The position numbers and the translations under genes were made by a program. A DNA stretch of 64,000 nucleotides from Flavobacteriales bacterium (GTDB lineage Bacteria > Bacteroidota > Bacteroidia > Flavobacteriales_F > PHOS-HE28): positions 1-64,000 of the forward strand of contig JAEUTA010000017.1 in NCBI GenBank assembly GCA_016788205.1, read 5' to 3'. The stretch's first letter is position 1. Every line of letters starts with the position of its first letter. Positions 62,003 to 64,000 of this stretch are shown here, one piece after another. The notes beneath the pieces were generated by a model. The model did no database searches, was not told where the DNA came from, and saw only the letters and a list, made by a program, of their open reading frames with translations.

Positions 62003-62731
62003 ATGCGTACTCGACTGCTCTCCCTTCTTTCCGTCATTGGCTTCATCGCGTGCACAACGCACGTTGCGCGAGCACAGAAGGGGATCAAGGTGGAGAACCT
62101 GCCGAACTTCGACCTTCATCGCCTGCACTTCGGCTTCCTGCTGAGCTACAACACGAGCGACTTCCAGATGAAGCTGGACCCGCGTTCGCCCTTCCGTGAC
62201 TCGCTGCTCGTACTGCAACACCAGAAACAACCAGGGTTCAATCTGGGCATCGTTGCCTCGCTGAACTTGAACCCGTACCTGAGCTTCCGTTTCCTGCCCA
62301 CGCTGTCCTTCCAGGAACGCATCCTGCAGTACGAATTCCGAGAGCCGGATGGAACGTCCAAGTTCTTCCTGAAACCCGTGGAGAGCACCTACCTCGAGTT
62401 CCCGTTGCTGATGAAGTACCGGAGTGCACGGATCAACAACTTCGCCGTGTATCTGATCGGCGGCGGCAAATACTGCATCGACATGGCCAGCCAGAAGGAC
62501 GTGAACAATTCGCTGGATGACGAAGTGGTGGTGAAGCTGGCCCGGAACGATTACGCTGCCGAGATCGGGGGTGGTATGGACATGTTCCTCACCTACTTCA
62601 AGTTCGGCATCGAATTGAAAGCATCGTTCGGGATACCGAACCTGCTGGTGGATGACGGCACCCGGTTCAGCACACCCATAGAGAGCCTGCGTTCCAAGAC
62701 CTGGGTGCTCACATTCACCTTCGAAGGATAG
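62003..62731 (+). CDS. porT: PorT-family outer-membrane protein of the type IX secretion system
   Basis: This 242-residue protein has a signal peptide (MRTRLLSLLSVIGFIACTTHVARAQ). LHFGFLLSYNTSDFQMKL near 41 and FNLGIVASLNLNPYLSFRFLPTLSF near 80 are followed by LEFPLLMKYRSARINNFAVYLIGGGKY near 130. These have the alternating hydrophobic pattern of a small outer-membrane beta barrel, and the last strand ends TWVLTFTFEG. PorT is needed for export of T9SS cargos, so it fits the nine sorting-domain proteins in this window. Its place after the quinone methyltransferase supports the call. Confidence 0.85.
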   Translation: MRTRLLSLLSVIGFIACTTHVARAQKGIKVENLPNFDLHRLHFGFLLSYNTSDFQMKLDPRSPFRDSLLVLQHQKQPGFNLGIVASLNLNPYLSFRFLPTLSFQERILQYEFREPDGTSKFFLKPVESTYLEFPLLMKYRSARINNFAVYLIGGGKYCIDMASQKDVNNSLDDEVVVKLARNDYAAEIGGGMDMFLTYFKFGIELKASFGIPNLLVDDGTRFSTPIESLRSKTWVLTFTFEG

Positions 62732-62733
62732 GC

Positions 62734-64000
62734 ATGGAACGGGTGGTGGACATCGCGTTGTCCCCCCGCGACGCTGCGGACCCCGTTCTGGTGCGGGAAG
62801 CCGCCGCCGAAGCTGCTGGAATGCCGTTGGATCGGGTTCGAAGCTCAACGATCCTGAAGCGCTCCATCGATGCACGCAGCAAACTGCCGCTCATCCGCAT
62901 GCGTGTGCAGGTGCTGGATGAGGTAGCAGGAGAAGTACCGCCATCGGTACCCCGGCCGGATGTGCACCGGGAGCGACCGGTCATCATCGTGGGTTGTGGA
63001 CCGGCCGGCCTGTTCAGTGCATTGCGCTGCATCGAGCAAGGCTTGAGACCTGTGCTGCTGGAACGAGGGAAAGACGTACGTGCGCGCCGGCGCGACCTCG
63101 CTGCGATCAACAAACAACACATCGTCGGAGGGGACAGCAACTACTGCTTCGGCGAGGGCGGTGCGGGAACCTACAGCGACGGCAAGCTCTACACGCGAAG
63201 CCACAAACGCGGTGACGTGGAAGCCGTATTACGCACCCTTGTGGAGTTCGGTGCATCGGAGGACATCCTGGTCGATGCGCATCCGCATATCGGGACCAAC
63301 AAGCTTCCGCATATCATCACCGCCATGCGCGAAGCGATCATCGCGGCGGGTGGTGAAGTGCACTTCAACAGCAGGGTCATGGATCTTCTGGTCGAAGGTG
63401 GCCGCATCCGTGGTGTGCGAACCGCGGATGACCGTGAATTCGAAGCTGATGCGGTGGTACTGGCAACGGGCCATTCCGCACGGGACATCTTCCGTTTGTT
63501 GCACGCGAAGCGCATCCGTATCGGACGCAAGGACTTCGCCCTGGGGGTGCGCATCGAACATCCGCAAGCCATCATCGATGCCGCCATGTACCACTGCAAG
63601 GTGCGCGACCCCTATCTACCACCGGCGAGCTACAGCTTGGTGCAACAGGTGAACGGGCTCGGTGTCTATTCATTCTGCATGTGTCCGGGCGGGATCATCG
63701 CGCCCTGTGCCACAGCGAACGACGAGATCGTGACCAACGGCTGGAGCCCCAGCAAACGCAACAATCCGTTCGCGAACTCAGGCATGGTCGTTGGCCTTTC
63801 ACCGAAAGAACTCGCCCTGCATGCCGTGCCCGAAGAAGCCGAATTGGCCAGTATGCACTATCAACGTGATATCGAACATGCCGCCTGGAAAGCGGGAGGC
63901 CAACGACAGACGGCCCCGGCACAGCGCATGGAGGATTTCATCCAGGGGCGCAACTCCAATGACTTGCCAGAATGTAGCTACCCGCCCGGCATCGTTCCGT
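62734..64000 (+). CDS. FAD-dependent dehydrogenase (COG2509-like), 3' end outside window
   Basis: At least 422 residues are visible; the gene runs off the window. The start at ATG 62734 is 2 bases behind porT. PVIIVGCGPAGLFSALRCIE near 82 is the FAD-binding Rossmann loop. INKQHIVGGDSNYCFGEGGA, with GTYSDGKLYTRSHKRG after it, is near 125, HPHIGTNKLPHIITAMREAI near 188 and VVLATGHSARDIF near 244. This matches an uncharacterised family of FAD-dependent dehydrogenases. The N-terminal 70 residues (ALSPRDAADPVLVREAAAEA) resemble the family's extra alpha/beta domain. Substrate and role are unknown. Confidence 0.85.
   Translation, partial: MERVVDIALSPRDAADPVLVREAAAEAAGMPLDRVRSSTILKRSIDARSKLPLIRMRVQVLDEVAGEVPPSVPRPDVHRERPVIIVGCGPAGLFSALRCIEQGLRPVLLERGKDVRARRRDLAAINKQHIVGGDSNYCFGEGGAGTYSDGKLYTRSHKRGDVEAVLRTLVEFGASEDILVDAHPHIGTNKLPHIITAMREAIIAAGGEVHFNSRVMDLLVEGGRIRGVRTADDREFEADAVVLATGHSARDIFRLLHAKRIRIGRKDFALGVRIEHPQAIIDAAMYHCKVRDPYLPPASYSLVQQVNGLGVYSFCMCPGGIIAPCATANDEIVTNGWSPSKRNNPFANSGMVVGLSPKELALHAVPEEAELASMHYQRDIEHAAWKAGGQRQTAPAQRMEDFIQGRNSNDLPECSYPPGIVP

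Overview
The window looks like a chromosome segment of a fairly GC-rich member of the Bacteroidota, most likely Flavobacteriales-like. I infer this from nine secreted proteins ending in type IX secretion system (T9SS) sorting domains, a PorT-family gene behind a menaquinone methyltransferase, SprB-like, DUF7619 and DUF1573 families, and promoter-like TAnnTTTG elements. I recognise no rRNA, tRNA, CRISPR array, integrase, prophage or transposase gene.

Layout. Positions 1-1542 (minus) carry the cobalamin-binding and GTPase half of an IcmF-type fused acyl-CoA mutase, cut from the rest by an in-frame TAG and a REP-like hairpin. Positions 1680-5712 hold two T9SS-sorted proteins, a DUF1801 protein and an FGE-like protein. 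Positions 5861-7479 are an ECF42-type sigma factor with its YciI/DGPF partner. Positions 8082-10883 are small or envelope-related genes, including an Ntn-hydrolase with a membrane domain. Positions 11011-20649 are a carbon-metabolism region: an MHS transporter, a small membrane protein, acetyl-CoA synthetase, a ScfR-like regulator, aldehyde dehydrogenase with DUF779, a divergent AraC regulator, and a Ppx/GppA phosphatase without an obvious start codon. Positions 20791-25119 are a tandem pair of 720-residue secreted paralogues. Positions 25124-28290 are valS with a small secreted gene apparently inserted at its 3' end. Positions 28434-29936 are three DUF1573 genes, followed by an aminotransferase.

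Positions 31247-56797 are the accessory heart of the window: four related large T9SS cargo proteins (647, 1014, 1608 and 1010 residues) and one giant minus-strand protein of 2891 residues. Three of the four related proteins are directly preceded by a small secreted protein, once with an ATGA overlap and once with a 3-base gap. This companion-plus-cargo arrangement is the best candidate for an undescribed system. Perfect palindromes lie upstream of three secreted-protein loci.

Positions 56837-64000 return to core functions: a secreted hypothetical, meaB, a membrane-anchored hypothetical, then a tightly packed plus-strand run of aminotransferase, heptose-phosphate kinase, menaquinone methyltransferase, PorT and an FAD-dependent dehydrogenase cut by the window edge.

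Functional links. IcmF and MeaB are the cobalamin-dependent acyl-CoA mutase part. Aldehyde dehydrogenase and Acs can convert acetaldehyde through acetate to acetyl-CoA, with an AraC and a ScfR-like regulator nearby. PorT belongs to the machinery that exports the nine T9SS cargos. All functions rest on reading the translated sequences; no database search was run.
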